DNA of 64,000 nucleotides from Protula sp. h YS-2021 (lineage: Eukaryota > Annelida > Polychaeta > Sabellida > Serpulidae). Within the stretch, counting starts at the first letter, position 1. Each line of letters starts with the position of its first letter. The DNA lies in NCBI GenBank assembly GCA_949752745.1, contig OX457027.1, forward strand, positions 61,424,329 to 61,488,328, read 5' to 3'. This document shows positions 23,561 to 37,600 of the stretch, one piece after another. The notes under the pieces were generated by a model, which was not told where the DNA came from, ran no database searches, and saw only the letters and a program-made list of their open reading frames with translations. The position numbers and the translations under genes are program-made.

Positions 23561-24288
23561 CTTTATCCAGGAAAAATCTCAACCCTGATTGGCAGGGTGT
23601 GGATCGGCTGGTACTACCCCAGTCAACAGGGTCAGTGAGGTGCCTTGCCTAATCAAACAATCTGACAATGTCCGTGTGGTGCCTTGCCTGAGCGCATCAC
23701 GCGACAATGTCAGTGAGGTGCCTTGCTTGACCACAAAATGTGACAATATCAGTGAGGTGTCTTGCCTGGCCACAAACTTCACTATTAAGTATATTACCTG
23801 GGTACACAATGCGATAATGGCAGTGTGGAGCGCTTCAATGCAGTATGTAACAATATCAGCAAAGTGCCTTATGTGAGCACACAATGCCATAATTTCTGTG
23901 ACGTGTCTTGCCTGAGAGCACAATGCAACCATGCTATTGAGGTGTTTTGCCTGAATGCAAAGATGGAACAATTTCGAGCTCTTTTCGACAGTTTCGCCTA
24001 AAATAGCTTGAGAAAAAGAAAACCTCTTGGTCAAGGTTAAAGCTGAAAACCGAAAGCTGACCATTATCTCGAATTAAAGAGCGATTTTGCGCTCATTTTA
24101 GACCTTCAGGCCTAATTAACATTAAATAGGAGATACCTTGGAGACCTTGACCTCGGAAAAGGTCAAAGTTGAAAACCAGAAGCTGACTAGAAAACGGTTA
24201 AACGGAGAGCTGTTTTGAGCTCATTTTCGACATTTTGGTTCTAAAACTTGTAACATATGAGGTACCTCGTGAAACTGACCTCAGTCAA

Positions 24289-24414
24289 TTGTATTGTACT
24301 GTTCTTTAGATTTCTTTCAACTGCTATGGTCATGTCGGGATCCACCTGCCACATTATACTGAAATGGGGCATTCCAGCCCTCCTTTTAACCTTTACATGT
24401 GGAGTGCCTCACAG
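24289..24414 (-). mobile_element. SINE body truncated by recombination with the satellite
   Basis: It begins at the usual SINE site (ctcagtcaa then ttgtattg) but after gtgcctcacag switches to ataaagcaatttaagc. That is satellite sequence normally preceded by ggtcacag. The shared cacag is a microhomology at the join. The result is the shortened 1116-bp step between the anchors at 23579 and 24695. Confidence 0.85.
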
Positions 24415-25404
24415 ATAAAGCAATTTAAGCTCATTTTCGACCGTCTGAGCCTCAGAGACCTTCTTGGTCAAGGTCAAGTAAAATACCAGAAGTTGACCAT
24501 TACGTCGAAAACAGTTATAACTAGAGCGGTTTTTAGCTCATTTTCGTTCCTTTTGGCATAAGAGGTACATCGGTGACCTAGACCCTTTTTATGAATTATC
24601 CAAATGGGTCATTCTGTTATCTAGAGGAATTCGACCTTGTTATTATTTTCTTTTGCCACTGTCACAGAAAACTAGGCTTTATCCAGGAAAAATCTCAACC
24701 CTGATTGGCAGGGTGTGGATCGGCTGGTACTACCCCAGTCAACAGTGTCAGTGAGGTGCCTTGCCTAATCAAACAATCTGACAATGTCCGTGTGGTGCCT
24801 TGCCTGAGCGCATCACGCGACAATGTCAGTGAGGTGCCTTGCTTGACCACAAAATGTGACAATATCAGTGAGGTGTCTTGCCTGGCCACAAACTTCACTA
24901 TTAAGTATATCACCTCGGTACACAATGCGATAATGGCAGTGTGGAGCGCTTCAATGCAGTATGTAACAATATCAGCAAAGTGCCTTATGTGAGCACACAA
25001 TGCCATAATTTCTGTGACGTGTCTTGCCTGAGAGAACAATGCAACCATGCTAGTGAGGTGTTTTGCCTGAATGTAAAGATGGAACAATTTGTAGCTCTTT
25101 TCGACAGTTTCGCCTAAAATAGCTTGAGAAAAAGAAAACCTCTTGGTCAAGGTTAAAGCTGAAAACCGAACGTTGACCATTATCTTGAATTAAAGAGCGA
25201 TTTTGCGCTCATTTTAGACCTTAAGGCCTAATCAACATTAAATAGGAGATACCTTGGAGACCTTGACCTCGGAAAAGGTCAAAGTTGAAAACCAGAAGCT
25301 GAGTAGAAAACGGTTAAAGGGAGAGCTGTTTTGAGCTCATTTTCGACATTTTGGTTCTAAAACTTGTAACATATGAGGTACCTCGTGAAACTGACCTCAG
25401 TCAA

Positions 25405-25618
25405 TTGTATTGCACTGTTCTTTAGATTTCTTTCAACTGCTATGGTCATGTCGGGATCCCCCTGCCACATTATACTGAAATCGGGCATTCCAGCCCTCCG
25501 TCTAACCTTTACATGTGGAGTGCCTCACAGTGAAGCAAGGAGGAGTTCCAATTTTAAAGTCTTGGGTATGACCCGACCGGGATTTGAACCCACGATCTTC
25601 CAGTCTCGAGGCGGACAC
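25405..25618 (-). mobile_element. 5'-truncated tRNA-derived SINE inside form B units (13 copies)
   Basis: This is the first complete copy. Equivalent copies start at 26998, 28591, 30184, 31777, 33359, 34953, 36548, 38143, 39707, 41271, 42835 and 44391, about 214 bp each (the one at 31777 is shorter). On the minus strand the B-box (gggtttcaaaccc-like, or ggtttgaaccc on the plus strand) is retained but the A-box end is missing. The tail is at the low-coordinate end. tcagtcaa flanks both sides and the empty site is seen in form C units. These copies spread as part of the satellite, not by separate transposition. Confidence 0.9.
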
Positions 25619-28600
25619 TCAGTCAAGTTCAAAGTCGAAAACCGGAAGATGATCATTATCTCCAAAACGGTTAGAGACAAAGTGATCATTATCTCCAAAA
25701 CGGTTAGAGACAAAGTGATTTCGAGGGCAAAGACGAAAACCTTAAGATGATCATTATCTCCAAACAATTAGAAACAGAACGATGTCGAACTATTTTCGGA
25801 CCCTTTCACCGAAATAATTCTCGTTCACGGTCAAAGTCAACAAGCGAAAGTTCACTATAAGTTGGAAAAGGATTAGAGCGAATTCAAACTCTTGTTTCGA
25901 TCGTTTCATCTAAAAAAGTTAAGAAAGAGATGTCTATGTGACCCTGACCTTCTTGGTCAAGTTGAAAATCGAAAAAAATTTGACCATTCTCTGGAATACG
26001 GTCACAGATAAAGCAATTTAAGCTCATTTTCGACCGTCTGAGCCTCAGAGACCTTCTTGGTCAAGGTCAAGTCAAATACCAGAAGTTGACCATTATGTCG
26101 AAAACAGTTATAACTAGAGCGGTTTTTAGCTCATTTTCGTCCCTTTTGGCATAAGAGGTACATCGGTGACCTAGACCCTTTTTATGAATTATCCAAATGG
26201 GTCATTCTGTTATCTAGAGGAATTCGACCTTGTTATTATTTTCTTTTGCCACTGTCACAGAAAAGTAGGCTTTATCCAGGAAAAATCTCAACCCTGATTG
26301 GCAGGGTGTGGATCGGCTGGTACTACCCCAGTCAACAGTGTCAGTGAGGTGCCTTGCCTAATCAAACAATCTGACAATGTCCGTGTGGTGCCTTGCCTGA
26401 GCGCATCACGCGACAATGTCAGTGAGGTGCCTTGCTTGACCACAAAATGTGACAATATCAGTGAGGTGTCTTGCCTGGCCACAAACTTCACTATTAAGTA
26501 TATCACCTGGGTACACAATGCGATAATGGCAGTGTGGAGCGCTTCAATGCAGTATGTAACAATATCAGCAAAGTTCCTTATGTGAGCACACAATGCCATA
26601 ATTTCTGTGACGTGTCTTGCCTGAGAGAACAATGCAACCATGCTAGTGAGGTGTTTTGCCTGAATGTAAAGATGGAACAATTTGTAGCTCTTTTCGACAG
26701 TTTCGCCTAAAATAGCTTGAGAAAAAGAAAACCTCTTGGTCAAGGTTAAAGCTGAAAACCGAACGTTGACCATTATCTTGAATTAAAGAGCGATTTTGCG
26801 CTCATTTTAGACCTTAAGGCCTAATTAACATTAAATAGGAGATACCTTGGAGACCTTGACCTCGGAAAAGGTCAAAGTTGAAAACCAGAAGCTGAGTAGA
26901 AAACGGTTAAAGGGAGAGCTGTTTTGAGCTCATTTTCGACATTTTGGTTCTAAAACTTGTAACATATGAGGTACCTCGTGAAACTGACCTCAGTCAATTG
27001 TATTGCACTGTTCTTTAAATTTCTTTCAACTGCTATGGTCATGTCGGGATCCCCCTGCCACATTATACTGAAATGGGGCATTCCAGCCCTCCTTCTAACC
27101 TTTACATGTGGAGTGCCTCACAGTGTAGCAAGGAGGAGTTCCAATTTTAAAGTCTTGGGTATGACACGACCGGGATTTGAACCCACGATCTTCCAGTCTC
27201 GAGGCGGACACTCAGTCAAGTTCAAAGTCGAAAACCGGAAGATGATCATTATCTCCAAAACGGTTAGAGACAAAGTGATCATTATCTCCAAAACGGTTAG
27301 AGACAAAGTGATTTCGAGGGCAAAGACGAAAACCTTAAGATGATCATTATCTCCAAACAATTAGAAACAGAACGATGTCGAACTATTTTCGGACCCTTTC
27401 ACCGAAATAATTCTCGTTCACGGTCAAAGTCAACAAGCGAAAGTTCACTATAAGTTGGAAAAGGATTAGAGCGAATTCAAACTCTTGTTTCGATCGTTTC
27501 ATCTAAAAAAGTTAAGAAAGAGATGTCTATGTGACCCTGACCTTCTTGGTCAAGTTGAAAATCGAAAAAAATTTGACCATTCTCTGGAATACGGTCACAG
27601 ATAAAGCAATTTAAGCTCATTTTCGACCGTCTGAGCCTCAGAGACCTTCTTGGTCAAGGTCAAGTCAAATACCAGAAGTTGACCATTATGTCGAAAACAG
27701 TTATAACTAGAGCGGTTTTTAGCTCATTTTCGTCCCTTTTGGCATAAGAGGTACATCGGTGACCTAGACCCTTTTTATGAATTATCCAAATGGGTCATTC
27801 TGTTATCTAGAGGAATTCGACCTTGTTATTATTTTCTTTTGCCACTGTCACAGAAAAGTAGGCTTTATCCAGGAAAAATCTCAACCCTGATTGGCAGGGT
27901 GTGGATCGGCTGGTACTACCCCAGTCAACAGTGTCAGTGAGGTGCCTTGCCTAATCAAACAATCTGACAATGTCCGTGTGGTGCCTTGCCTGAGCGCATC
28001 ACGCGACAATGTCAGTGAGGTGCCTTGCTTGACCACAAAATGTGACAATATCAGTGAGGTGTCTTGCCTGGGCACATAATTCACTATTAAGTATTTTACC
28101 TGGGTACACAATGCGATAATGGCAGTGTGGAGCGCTTCAACGCAGTATGTAACAATATCAGCAAAGTGCCTTATGTGAGCACACAATGCCATAATTTCTG
28201 TGACGTGTCTTGCCTGAGAGAACAATGCAACCATGCTAGTGAGGTGTTTTGCCTGAATGCAAAGATGGAACAATTTGTAGCTCTTTTCGACAGTTTCGCC
28301 TAAAATAGCTTGGGAAAAAGAAAACCTCTTGGTCAAGGTTAAAGCTGAAAACCGAACGTTGACCATGATCTCGAATTAAAGAGCGATTTTGCGCTCATTT
28401 TAGACCTTAAGGCCTAATTAACATTAAATAGGAGATACCTTGGAGACCTTGACCTCGGAAAAGGTCAAAGTTGAAAACCAGAAGCTGACTAGAAAACGGT
28501 TAAACGGAGAGCTGTTTTGAGCTCATTTTCGACATTTTGGTTCTAAAACTTGTAACATATGAGGTACCTCGTGAAACTGACCTCAGTCAATTGTATTGCA

Positions 28601-31600
28601 CTGTTCTTTAGATTTCTTTCAACTGCTATGGTCATGTCGGGATCCCCCTGCCACATTATACTGAAATGGGGCATTCCAGCCCTCCTTCTAACCTTTACAT
28701 GTGGAGTGCCTCACAGTGTAGCAAGGAGGAGTTCCAATTTTAAAGTCTTGGGTATGACCCGACCGGGATTTGAACCCACGATCTTCCAGTCTCGAGGCGG
28801 ACACTCAGTCAAGTTCAAAGTCGAAAACCGGAAGATGATCATTATCTCCAAAACGGCTAGGGACAAAGTGATCATTATCTCCAAAACGGTTAGAGACAAA
28901 GTGATTTCGAGGGCAAAGACGAAAACCTTAAGATGATCATTATCTCCAAACAATTAGAAACAGAACGATGTCGAACTATTTTCGAACCCTTTTACCGAAA
29001 TAGTTCTCGTTCACGGTCAAAGTCAACAAGCGAAAGTTCACTATAAGTTGGAAAAGGATTAGAGCGAGTTCAAACTCTTGTTTCGATCGTTTCATCTAAA
29101 AAAGTTAAGAAAGAGATGTCTATGTGACCCTGACCTTCTTGGTCAAGTTGAAAATCGAAAAAAATTTGACCATTCTCTGGAATACGGTCACAGATAAAGC
29201 AATTTAAGCTCATTTTCGACCCACTGAGCCTCAGAGACCTTCTTGGTCAAGGTCAAGTCAAATACCAGAAGTTGACCATTATGTCGAAAACAGTTATAAC
29301 TAGAGCGGTTTTTAGCTCATTTTCGTCCCTTTTGGCATAAGAGGTACATCGGTGACCTAGACCCTTTTTATGAATTATCCAAATGGGTCATTCTGTTATC
29401 TAGAGGAATTCGACCTTGTTATTATTTTCTTTTGCCACTGTCACAGAAAAGTAGGCTTTATCCAGGAAAAATCTCAACCCTGATTGGCAGGGTGTGGATC
29501 GGCTGGTACTACCCCAGTCAACAGTGTCAGTGAGGTGCCTTGCCTAATCAAACAATCTGACAATGTCCGTGTGGTGCCTTGCCTGAGCGCACAACGCGAC
29601 AATGTCAGTGAGGTGCCTTGCTTGACCACAAAATGTGACAATATCAGTGAGGTGTCTTGCCTGGGCACATAATTCACTATTAAGCATATTACCTGGGTAC
29701 ACAATGCGATAATGGCAGTGTGGAGCGCTTCAACGCAGTATGTAACAATATCAGCAAAGTGCCTTATGTGAGCACACAATGCCATAATTTCTGTGACGTG
29801 TCTTGCCTGAGAGAACAATGCAACCATGCTAGTGAGGTGTTTTGCCTGAATGCAAAGATGGAACAATTTGTAGCTCTTTTCGACAGTTTCGCCTAAAATA
29901 GCTTGAGAAAAAGGAAACCTCTTGGTCAAGGTTAAAGCTGAAAACCGAACGTTGACCATTATCTCGAATTAAAGAGCGATTTTGCGCTCATTTTAGACCT
30001 TAAGGCCTAATTAACATTAAATAGGAGATACCTTGGAGACCTTGACCTCGGAAAAGGTCAAAGTTGAAAACCAGAAGCTGAGTAGAAAACGGTTAAAGGG
30101 AGAGCTGTTTTGAGCTCATTTTCGATATTTTGGTTCTAAAACTTGTAACATATGAGGTACCTCGTGAAACTGACCTCAGTCAATTGCATTGCACTGTTCT
30201 TTAGATTTCTTTCAACTGCTATGGTCACATCGGGATCCCCCTGCCACATTATACTGAAATGGGGCATTCCAGCCCTCCTTCTAACCTTTACATGTGGAGT
30301 GCCTCACAGTGTAGCAAGGAGGACTTCCAATTTTAAAGGCTTGGGTATGACCCGACCGGGGTTTGAACCCACGATCTTCCAGTCTCGAGGTGGACACTCA
30401 GTCAAGTTCAAAGTCGAAAACCGGAAGATGATCATTATCTCCAAAACGGTTAGAGACAAAGTGATCATTATCTCCAAAACGGTTAGAGACAAAGTGATTT
30501 CGAGGGCAAAGACGAAAACCTTAAGATGATCATTATCTCCAAACAATTAGAAACAGAACGATGTCGAACTATTTTCGGACCCTTTCACCGAAATAATTCT
30601 CGTTCACGGTCAAAGTCAACAAGCGAAAGTTCACTATAAGTTGGAAAAGGATTAGAGCGAATTCAAACTATTGTTTCGATCGTTTCATCTAAAAAAGTTA
30701 AGAAAGAGATGTCTATGTGACCCTGACCTTCTTGGTCAAGTTGAAAATCGAAAAAAAAATTGACCATTCTCTGGAATACGGTCACAGATAAAGCAATTTA
30801 AGCTCATTTTCGACCGTCTGAGCCTCAGAGACCTTCTTGGTCAAGGTCAAGTCAAATACCAGAAGTTGACCATTATGTCGAAAACGGTTATAACTAGAGC
30901 GGTTTTTAGCTCATTTTCGTCCCTTTTGGCATAAGAGGTACATCGGTGACCTAGACCCTTTTTATGAATTATCCAAATGGGTCATTCTGTTATCTAGAGG
31001 AATTCGACCTTGTTATTATTTCTTTTCCCACTGTCACAGAAAAGTAGGCTTTATCCAGGAAAAATCTCAACCCTGATTGGCAGGGTGTGGATCGGCTTGT
31101 ACTACCCCAGTCAACAGTGTCAGTGAGGTGCCTTGCCTAATCAAACAATCTGACAATGTCCGTGTGGTGCCTTGCCTGAGCGCATCACGCGACAATGTCA
31201 GTGAGGTGCCTTGCTTGACCACAAAATGTGACAATATCAGTGAGGTGTCTTGCCTGGGCACATAATTCACTATTAAGTATATTACCTGGGTACACAATGG
31301 GATAATGGCAGTGTGGAGCGCTTCAACGCAGTATGTAACAATATCAGCAAAGTGCCTTATGTGAGCACACAATGCCATAATTTCTGTGACGTGTCTTGCC
31401 TGAGAGAACAATGCAACCATGCTAGTGAGGTGTTTTGCCTGAATGCAAAGATGGAACAATTTGTAGCTCTTTTCGACAGTTTCGCCTAAAATAGCTTGAG
31501 AAAAAGGAAACCTCTTGGTCAAGGTTAAAGCTGAAAACCGAACGTTGACCATTATCTCGAATTAAAGAGCGATTTTGCGCTCATTTTAGACCTTAAGGCC

Positions 31601-34600
31601 TAATTAACATTAAATAGGAGATACCTTGGAGACCTTGACCTCGGAAAAGGTCAAAGTTGAAAAGCAGAAGCTGACTAGAAAACGGTTAAACGGAGAGCTG
31701 TTTTGAGCTCATTTTCGACATTTTGGTTCTAAAACTTGTAACATATGAGGTACCTCGTGAAACTGACCTCAGTCAATTGTATTGCACTGTTCTTTAGATT
31801 TCTTTCAACTGCTATGGTCATGTCGGGATCCCCCTGCCACATTATACTGAAATGGGGCATTCTATCCTTTACATGTGGAGTGCCTAACAGTGTAGCAAGG
31901 AGGAGTTCCAATTTTAAAGTCTTGGGTATGACCCGACCGGCGTTTGAACCCACGATCTTCCAGTCTCGAGGCGGACACTCAGTCATGTTCAAAGTCGAAA
32001 ACCGGAAGATGATCATTATCTCCAAAACGGTTAGAGACAAAGTGATCATTATCTCCAAAACGGTTAGAGACAAAGTGATTTCGAGGGCAAAGACGAAAAC
32101 CGGAAGATGATCATTATCTCCAAACAATTAGAAACAGAACGATGTCGAACTATTTTCGAACCCTTTCACCGAAATAGTTCTCGTTCACGGTCCAAGTCAA
32201 CAAGCGAAAGTTCACTATAAGTTGGAAAAGGATTAGAGCGAGTTCAAACTCTTGTTTCGATCGTTTCATCTAAATAAGTTAAGAAAGAGATGTCTATGTG
32301 ACCCTGACCTTCTTGGTAAAGTTAAAAATCGAAAAAAAAATTGACCATTCTGTGGAATACGGTCACAGATAAAGCAATTTAAGCTCATTTTCGACCGTCT
32401 AAGCCTCAGAGACCTTCTTGGTCAAGGTCGAGTCAAATACCACAAGTTGACCATTATGTCGAAAACAGTTATAACTAGAGCGGTTTTTAGCTCATTTTCG
32501 TCCCTTTTGGCATAAGAGGTACATCGGTGACCTAGACCCTTTTTATGAATTATCCAAATGGGTCATTCTGTTATCTAGAGGAATTCGACCTTGTTATTAT
32601 TTTCTTTTGCCACTTTCACAGAAAAGTAGGCTTTATCCAGGAAAAATCTCAACCCTGATTGGCAGGGTGTGGATCGGCTGGTACTACCCCAGTCAACAGT
32701 GTCAGTGAGGTGCCTTGCCTAATCAAACAATCTGACAATGTCCGTATGGTGCCTTGCCTGAGAGCACAACGCGACAATGTCAGTGAGGTGCCTTGCTTGA
32801 CCACAAAATGTGACAATATCAGTGAGGTTTCTTGCCTGGGCACATAATTCGGTATTAAGTATATTACCTGGGTACACAATGCGATAATGGCAGTGTGAAG
32901 CGCTTCAACGCAGTATGTAACAATATCAGCAAAGTGCCTTATGTGAGCACACAATGCCATAATTTCTGTGGCGTGTCTTGCCTGAGAGCACAATGCAACC
33001 ATGCTAGTGTGGTGTTTTGCCTGAATGCAAAGATGGAACAATTTCGAGCTCTTTTCGACAGTTTCGCCTAAAATAGCTTGAGAAAAAGAAAACCTCTTGG
33101 TCAAGGTTAAAGCTGAAAACCGAAAGTTGACCATTATCTCGAATTAAAGAGCGATTTTGCGCTCATTTTAGACCTTCAGGCCTAATTAACATTAAATAGG
33201 AGATACCTTGGAGACCTTGACCTCGGAAAAGGTCAAAGTTTAAAACCAGAAGCTGACTAGAAAACGGTTAAACTGAGAGCTGTTTTGAGCTCATTTTCGA
33301 CATTTTGGTTCTAAAACTTGTAACATATGAGGTACCTCGTGACACTGACCTCAGTCAATTGTATTGCACTGTTCTTTAGATTTCTTTCAACTGCTATGGT
33401 CATGTCGGGATCCCCCTGCCACATTATGCTGAAGTGGGAAATTCCAGCCCTCCTTCTAACCTTTACATGTGGAGTGCCTCACAGTGTAGCAAGGAGGATC
33501 TCCAATTTTAAAGTCTTGGGTATAAGCCGACCGGCGTTTGAACCCACGATCTTCCAGTCTCGAGGCGGACACTCAGTCATGTTCAAAGTCGAAAACCGGA
33601 AGATGATCATTATCTCCAAAACGGTTAGAGACAAAGTGATCATTATCTCCAAAACGGTTAGAGACAAAGTGATTTCGAGGGCAAAGACGAAAACCGGAAG
33701 ATGATCATTATCTCCAAACAATTAGAAACAGAACGATGTCGAACTATTTTCGAACCCTTTCACCGAAATAGTTCTCGTTCACGGTCCAAGTCAACAAGCG
33801 AAAGTTCACTATAAGTTGGAAAAGGATTAGAGCGAGTTCAAACTCTTGTTTCGATCGTTTCATCTAAAAAAGTTAAGAAAGAGATGTCTATGTGACCCTG
33901 ACCTTCTTGGTCAAGTTGAAAATCGAAAAAGAAATTGACCATTCTCTGGAATACGGTCACAGATAAAGCAATTTAAGCTCATTTTCGACCCACTGAGCCT
34001 CAGAGACCTTCCTGGTCAAGGTCAAGTCAAATACCACAAGTTGACCATTATGTCGAAAACAGTTATAACTAGAGCGGTTTTTAGCTCATTTTCGTCCCTT
34101 TTGGCATAAGAGGTACATCGATGACCTAGACCCTTTTTATGAATTATCCAAATGGGTCATTCTGTTATCTAGAGGAATTCGACCTTGTTATTATTTTCTT
34201 TTGGCACTGTCACAGAAAAGTAGGCTTTATCCAGGAAAAATCTCAACCCTGATTGGCAGGGTGTGGATCGGCTGGTACTACCCCAGTCAACAGTGTCAGT
34301 GAAGTGCCTTGCCTAATCAAACAATCTGACAATGTCCGTGTGGTGCCTTGCCTGAGCGCACAACGCGACAATGTCAGTGAGGTGCCTTGCTTGACCACAA
34401 AATGTGACAATATCAGTGAAGTGTCTTGCCTGGGCACATAATTCACTATTAAGTATATTACCTGGGTACACAATGCGATAATGGCAGTGTGGAGCGCTTC
34501 AACGCAGTATGTAACAATATCAGCAAAGTGCCTTATGTGAGCACACAATGCCATAATTTCTGTGACGTGTCTTGCCTGAGAGCACAATGCAACCATGCTA

Positions 34601-37600
34601 GTGAGGTGTTTTGCCTGAATGCAAAGATGGAACAATTTCGAGCTCTTTTCGACAGTTTCGCCTAAAATAGCTTGAGAAAAAGAAAACCTCTTGGTCAAGG
34701 TTAAAGCTGAAAACCGAAAGTTGACCATTATCTCGAATTAAAGAGCCATTTTGCGCTCATTTTAGACCTTAAGATCTAACTAACTTTAAATAGGAGATAC
34801 CTTGGAGACCTTGAGCTCGGAAAAAGTCAAAGTCGAAAACCACAAGCTGACTAGAAAACGGTTAAACGGAGAGCTGTTTTGAGCTCATTTTCGACATTTT
34901 GGTTCTAAAACTTGTAACATATGAGGTACCTCGTGAAACTGACCTCAGTCAATTGTATTGTACTGTTCTTTAGATTTCTTTCAACTGCTATGGTCATGTC
35001 GGGATCCCCCTGCCACATTATACTGAAATGGGGCATTCCAGCCCTCCTTCTAACCTTTACATGTGGAGTGCCTCACAGTGTAGCAAGGAGGAGTTCCAAT
35101 TTTAAAGTCTTGGGTATGACCCGACCGGCGTTTGAACCCACGATCTTCCAGTCTCGAGGCGGACACTCAGTCAAGTTCAAAGTCGAAAACCGGAAGATGA
35201 TCATTATCTCCAAAACGGTTAGAGACAAAGTGATCATTATCTCCAAAACGGTTAGAGACAAAGTGATTTCGAGGGCAAAGACGAAAACCGGAAGATGATC
35301 ATTATCTCCAAACAATTAGAAACAGAACGATGTCGAACTATTTTCGGACCCTTTCACCGAAATAGTTCTCGTTCACGGTCCAAGTCAACAAGCGAAAGTT
35401 CACTATAAGTTGGAAAAGGATTAGAGCGAGTTCAAACTCTTGTTTCGATCGTTTCATCTAAAAAAAGTTAAGAAAGAGATGTCTATGTGACCCTGACCTT
35501 CTTGGTCAAGTTGAAAATCGAAAAAAAAATTGACCATTCTCTGGAATACGGTCACAGATAAAGCAATTTAAGCTCATTTTCGACCGTCTGAGCCTCAGAG
35601 ACCTTCCTGGTCAAGGTCAAGTCAAATACCAGAAGTTGACCATTATGTCGAAAACAGTTACAACTAGAGCGGTTTTTAGCTCATTTTCGTCCCTTTTGGC
35701 ATAAGAGGTACATCGGTGACCTAGACCGTTTTTATGAATTATCCAAATGGGTCATTCTGTTATCTAGAGGAATTCGACCTTGTTTTTATTTTCTTTTGGC
35801 ACTGTCACAGAAAAGTAGGCTTTATCCAGGAAAAATCTCAACCCTGATTGGCAGGGTGTGGATCGGCTGGTACTACCCCAGTCAACAGTGTCAGTGAAGT
35901 GCCTTGCCTAATCAAACAATCTGACAATGTCCGTGTGGTGCCTTGCCTGAGCGCACAACGCGACAATGTCAGTGAGGTGCCTTGCTTGACCACAAAATGT
36001 GACAATATCAGTGAAGTGTCTTGCCTGGGCACATAATTCACTATTAAGTATATTACCTGGGTACACAATGCGATAATGGCAGTGTGGAGCGCTTCAACGC
36101 AGTATGTAACAATATCAGCAAAGTGCCTTATGTGAGCACACAATGCCATAATTTCTGTGACGTGTCTTGCCTGAGAGCACAATGCAACCATGCTAGTGAG
36201 GTGTTTTGCCTGAATGCAAAGATGGAACAATTTCGAGCTCTTTTCGACAGTTTCGCCTAAAATAGCTTGAGAAAAAGAAAACCTCTTGGTCAAGGTTAAA
36301 GCTGAAAACCGAAAGTTGACCATTATCTCGAATTAAAGAGCCATTTTGCGCTCATTTTAGACCTTAAGATCTAACTAACTTTAAATAGGAGATACCTTGG
36401 AGACCTTGAGCTCGGAAAAAGTCAAAGTCGAAAACCACAAGCTGACTAGAAAACGGTTAAACGGAGAGCTGTTTTGAGCTCATTTTCGACATTTTGGTTC
36501 TAAAACTTGTAACATATGAGGTACCTCGTGAAACTGACCTCAGTCAATTGTATTGTACTGTTCTTTAGATTTCTTTCAACTGCTATGGTCATGTCGGGAT
36601 CCCCCTGCCACATTATACTGAAATGGGGCATTCCAGCCCTCCTTCTAACCTTTACATGTGGAGTGCCTCACAGTGTAGCAAGGAGGAGTTCCAATTTTAA
36701 AGTCTTGGGTATGACCCGACCGGCGTTTGAACCCACGATCTTCCAGTCTCGAGGCGGACACTCAGTCAAGTTCAAAGTCGAAAACCGGAAGATGATCATT
36801 ATCTCCAAAACGGTTAGAGACAAAGTGATCATTATCTCCAAAACGGTTAGAGACAAAGTGATTTCGAGGGCAAAGACGAAAACCGGAAGATGATCATTAT
36901 CTCCAAACAATTAGAAACAGAACGATGTCGAACTATTTTCGGACCCTTTCACCGAAATAGTTCTCGTTCACGGTCCAAGTCAACAAGCGAAAGTTCACTA
37001 TAAGTTGGAAAAGGATTAGAGCGAGTTCAAACTCTTGTTTCGATCGTTTCATCTAAAAAAAGTTAAGAAAGAGATGTCTATGTGACCCTGACCTTCTTGG
37101 TCAAGTTGAAAATCGAAAAAAAAATTGACCATTCTCTGGAATACGGTCACAGATAAAGCAATTTAAGCTCATTTTCGACCGTCTGAGCCTCAGAGACCTT
37201 CCTGGTCAAGGTCAAGTCAAATACCAGAAGTTGACCATTATGTCGAAAACAGTTACAACTAGAGCGGTTTTTAGCTCATTTTCGTCCCTTTTGGCATAAG
37301 AGGTACATCGGTGACCTAGACCGTTTTTATGAATTATCCAAATGGGTCATTCTGTTATCTAGAGGAATTCGACCTTGTTATTATTTTCTTTTGCCACTGT
37401 CACAGAAAAGTAGGCTTTATCCAGGAAAAATCTCAACCCTGATTGGCAGGGTGTGGATCGGCTGGTACTACCCCAGTCAACAGTGTCAGTGAGGTGCCTT
37501 GCCTAATCAAACAATCTGACAATGTCCGTGTGGTGCCTTGCCTGAGCGCACAACGCGACAATGTCAGTGAGGTGCCTTGCTTGACCACAAAATGTGACAA

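Noticed and set aside
25525..25767. Recurrent 80-112-codon minus-strand frames (for example MFGDNDHLKVFVFALEITLSL) in every unit
   Set aside because: They run through the SINE tRNA-like head and the 33-bp duplicated satellite block; the repeated LSLTVLEIMI simply reflects that duplication. No domain, and all copies move with the satellite.
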